The position numbers were made by a program, and so were the translations under genes. From positions 1 through 64,000 of the forward strand of contig NZ_JAVBXS010000024.1 in NCBI RefSeq assembly GCF_030824435.1: a stretch of DNA of 64,000 nucleotides. Reading direction: 5' to 3'. Below, piece by piece: positions 62,789 through 64,000 of this stretch. Origin of the DNA: Rheinheimera sp. (GTDB lineage: Bacteria > Pseudomonadota > Gammaproteobacteria > Enterobacterales > Alteromonadaceae). The stretch's first letter is position 1. The number at the start of each line of letters is the position of its first letter. The notes below the pieces were generated by a model, which worked only from the letters and a program-made list of their open reading frames with translations, had not been told where the DNA came from and ran no database searches.

Positions 62789-64000
62789 TTAAGCCTGTGC
62801 ATAAATATCTCTATAACCCAGCCAGCGGCGAATAAGCCCTTCAGCCGCCGTTTTGTCCAGTTGCCATAAACGTTGCGCCGCCTGCTGTGCCGCCGGGATC
62901 AGCAGCGCGTCGCGGCTTAAATCGGCAATACGATAACTGGCAAGGCCGGTCTGGCGGGTACCGAGTAATTCACCAGGGCCACGGATTTCCAAATCACGTT
63001 GCGCTATGACAAAACCGTCGTTACTTTCCCGAAGCACTGCTAATCTCGCTTGTGCTGTACCCGATAAAGGGGCGTGGTACAACAACAGGCAATGTGAAGC
63101 CACAGAACCACGGCCCACCCGGCCACGCAGCTGATGCAATTGCGCCAGGCCAAGCCGCTCCGGGTTTTCAATAATCATCAGACTGGCGTTGGGCACATCA
63201 ACTCCCACTTCAATCACAGTAGTGGCCACCAATAAATGAATGTCACCTGCGGCAAAAGCCTGCATCACAGCTTGTTTTTCGCTGCTTTTTAACCGGCCAT
63301 GCACTAAACCAATGCGTAAGTCCGGTAAAGCTGCTGCCAGTTCAGCCGCGGTATTTTCAGCTGCCTGGCACTGCAATACATCAGATTCATCAATCAGGGT
63401 GCAGACCCAATAAGCCTGCCGGCCTTGTTGTTTCACCACTTGTTCAACACGGCTGACCACTTCAGCACGGCGGCTGTCGGGCAATACCACAGTGGTGACA
63501 GGAGTACGGCCTGGCGGTAATTCGTCGATGACTGAAGTGTCTAAATCGGCATAAGCTGTCATGGCCAAAGTGCGTGGAATAGGGGTGGCTGTCATCACCA
63601 GCTGATGTGGATACAAACCACTCTGGCTGCCTTTTTCTCTGAGCTCCAGCCGCTGATGTACCCCAAATCTGTGTTGTTCATCGATGATCACCAGCGCCAG
63701 CCTGGCAAACTGCACCTGCTGCTGAAACAGCGCATGAGTGCCTATCACCAGCTGTGCTGTGCCATTCGCCATAGCGGCAAGTTCGGCATCACGGGCTTTG
63801 CCTTTGGTTTTGCCTCCCAGCCAGGCCACCTGAATACCTAAAGGTTCAAACCAACGGCGAAAAGTACCGGCATGTTGTTCGGCCAATAACTCAGTGGGCG
63901 CCATTAACGCCACCTGGGCACCGGCGGCAATCACAGGTAAAGCGGCTAAGGCCGCCACCAGAGTTTTGCCTGAGCCTACATCCCCTTGCACCAGCCGCAG
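62789..64000 (-). CDS. recG: ATP-dependent DNA helicase RecG (C-terminal part, cut by window)
   Basis: About 403 residues of the helicase core; the 5' end lies beyond position 64000, where the frame is still open (LRLVQGDVGSGKT). Motifs are the Walker A GDVGSGKTLVAA, DEQHRFGVHQRLELR (Walker B), VMTATPIPRTLAMTAYADLD, LVATTVIEVGVDVPNASLMI and RVGRG. The C-terminus GLIRRWLGYRDIYAQA is typical of RecG. It regresses stalled forks and migrates Holliday junctions. The wedge domain expected at the N-terminus is outside the window. Confidence 0.95.
   Translation of the reverse strand: MRLVQGDVGSGKTLVAALAALPVIAAGAQVALMAPTELLAEQHAGTFRRWFEPLGIQVAWLGGKTKGKARDAELAAMANGTAQLVIGTHALFQQQVQFARLALVIIDEQHRFGVHQRLELREKGSQSGLYPHQLVMTATPIPRTLAMTAYADLDTSVIDELPPGRTPVTTVVLPDSRRAEVVSRVEQVVKQQGRQAYWVCTLIDESDVLQCQAAENTAAELAAALPDLRIGLVHGRLKSSEKQAVMQAFAAGDIHLLVATTVIEVGVDVPNASLMIIENPERLGLAQLHQLRGRVGRGSVASHCLLLYHAPLSGTAQARLAVLRESNDGFVIAQRDLEIRGPGELLGTRQTGLASYRIADLSRDALLIPAAQQAAQRLWQLDKTAAEGLIRRWLGYRDIYAQA

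Noticed and set aside
1-64000. CRISPR arrays, tRNA/rRNA genes, insertion sequences, prophage
   Set aside because: I looked for spaced direct repeats, conserved RNA gene sequence and transposase or phage motifs and saw none; short RNA genes could still be missed by eye.

Overview
The window is a 64 kb stretch of a gammaproteobacterial chromosome. The gene set fits the Rheinheimera / Alishewanella / Arsukibacterium group or close Alteromonadales-like relatives: tonB-exbB-exbD next to TonB receptors, a CIO-type cytochrome bd operon, a recQ / small protein / yigI / rarD cluster, many Gln-rich c-di-GMP and two-component proteins, and an S9A lipoprotein peptidase. This assignment is inferred from gene content, not from a search. 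I see no rRNA, tRNA, CRISPR, prophage or insertion sequence.

Positions 1-2532 are the end of an integron cassette array. Four cassettes lie in the same orientation, each with an unrecognised gene followed by an attC-like site. The integrase and attI would lie to the left, outside the window. From 2.5 to 4.8 kb there is more AT-rich, single-gene material of accessory type (a RidA-like lipoprotein, an NTF2-like protein, a cupin with a damaged or unusual start, a secreted protein). Ordinary chromosomal genes begin at about 5.0 kb with mgtC, rof and a secreted NUDIX-like protein.

6.6-16.6 kb holds mostly minus-strand metabolic and regulatory genes: a CoA-transferase, a soluble PAS-chemoreceptor, an AraC/methyltransferase pair, an SDR enzyme, a GAF histidine kinase, an orphan cysA with a 45-codon ORF in front, arfB and yjdM. 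16.6-20.5 kb holds the iron-linked tonB-exbB-exbD operon with a Fur-like box and an MTHFR-family gene. 20.5-31.6 kb carries a GGDEF/EAL protein, eptA with a PmrA-like box, a hydrolase remnant, gor, rmuC behind an SOS-type box, a periplasmic binding protein, an alpha/beta hydrolase and an EamA transporter.

31.6-41.0 kb is a minus-strand signalling block: a 2184-residue pseudokinase/ATPase/hybrid histidine kinase, a REC-GGDEF cyclase and a second hybrid kinase with HPt. 41.2-47.4 kb has a TonB receptor with a polytopic membrane protein, then an S9A lipoprotein peptidase whose ribosome binding site lies inside a perfect hairpin, and an orphan antitoxin-like gene. 48.8-51.7 kb is a cytochrome bd operon flanked by two small membrane-protein ORFs (59 and 39 codons) and preceded by an FNR/Anr-like site. 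A divergent histidine kinase / sigma-54 regulator pair lies next to it. 55-64 kb has a YkgJ protein, a 7TMR-DISM GGDEF/EAL protein, recQ with a small downstream gene, yigI, rarD, a small unknown gene and the 3' part of recG cut by the window edge.

The most interesting items are the integron tail, the two unannotated small ORFs in the cyd operon, the hairpin-sequestered start of the S9 peptidase, the PmrA-like box with a leader palindrome at eptA, the SOS box at rmuC, and the pseudokinase-headed signalling block.
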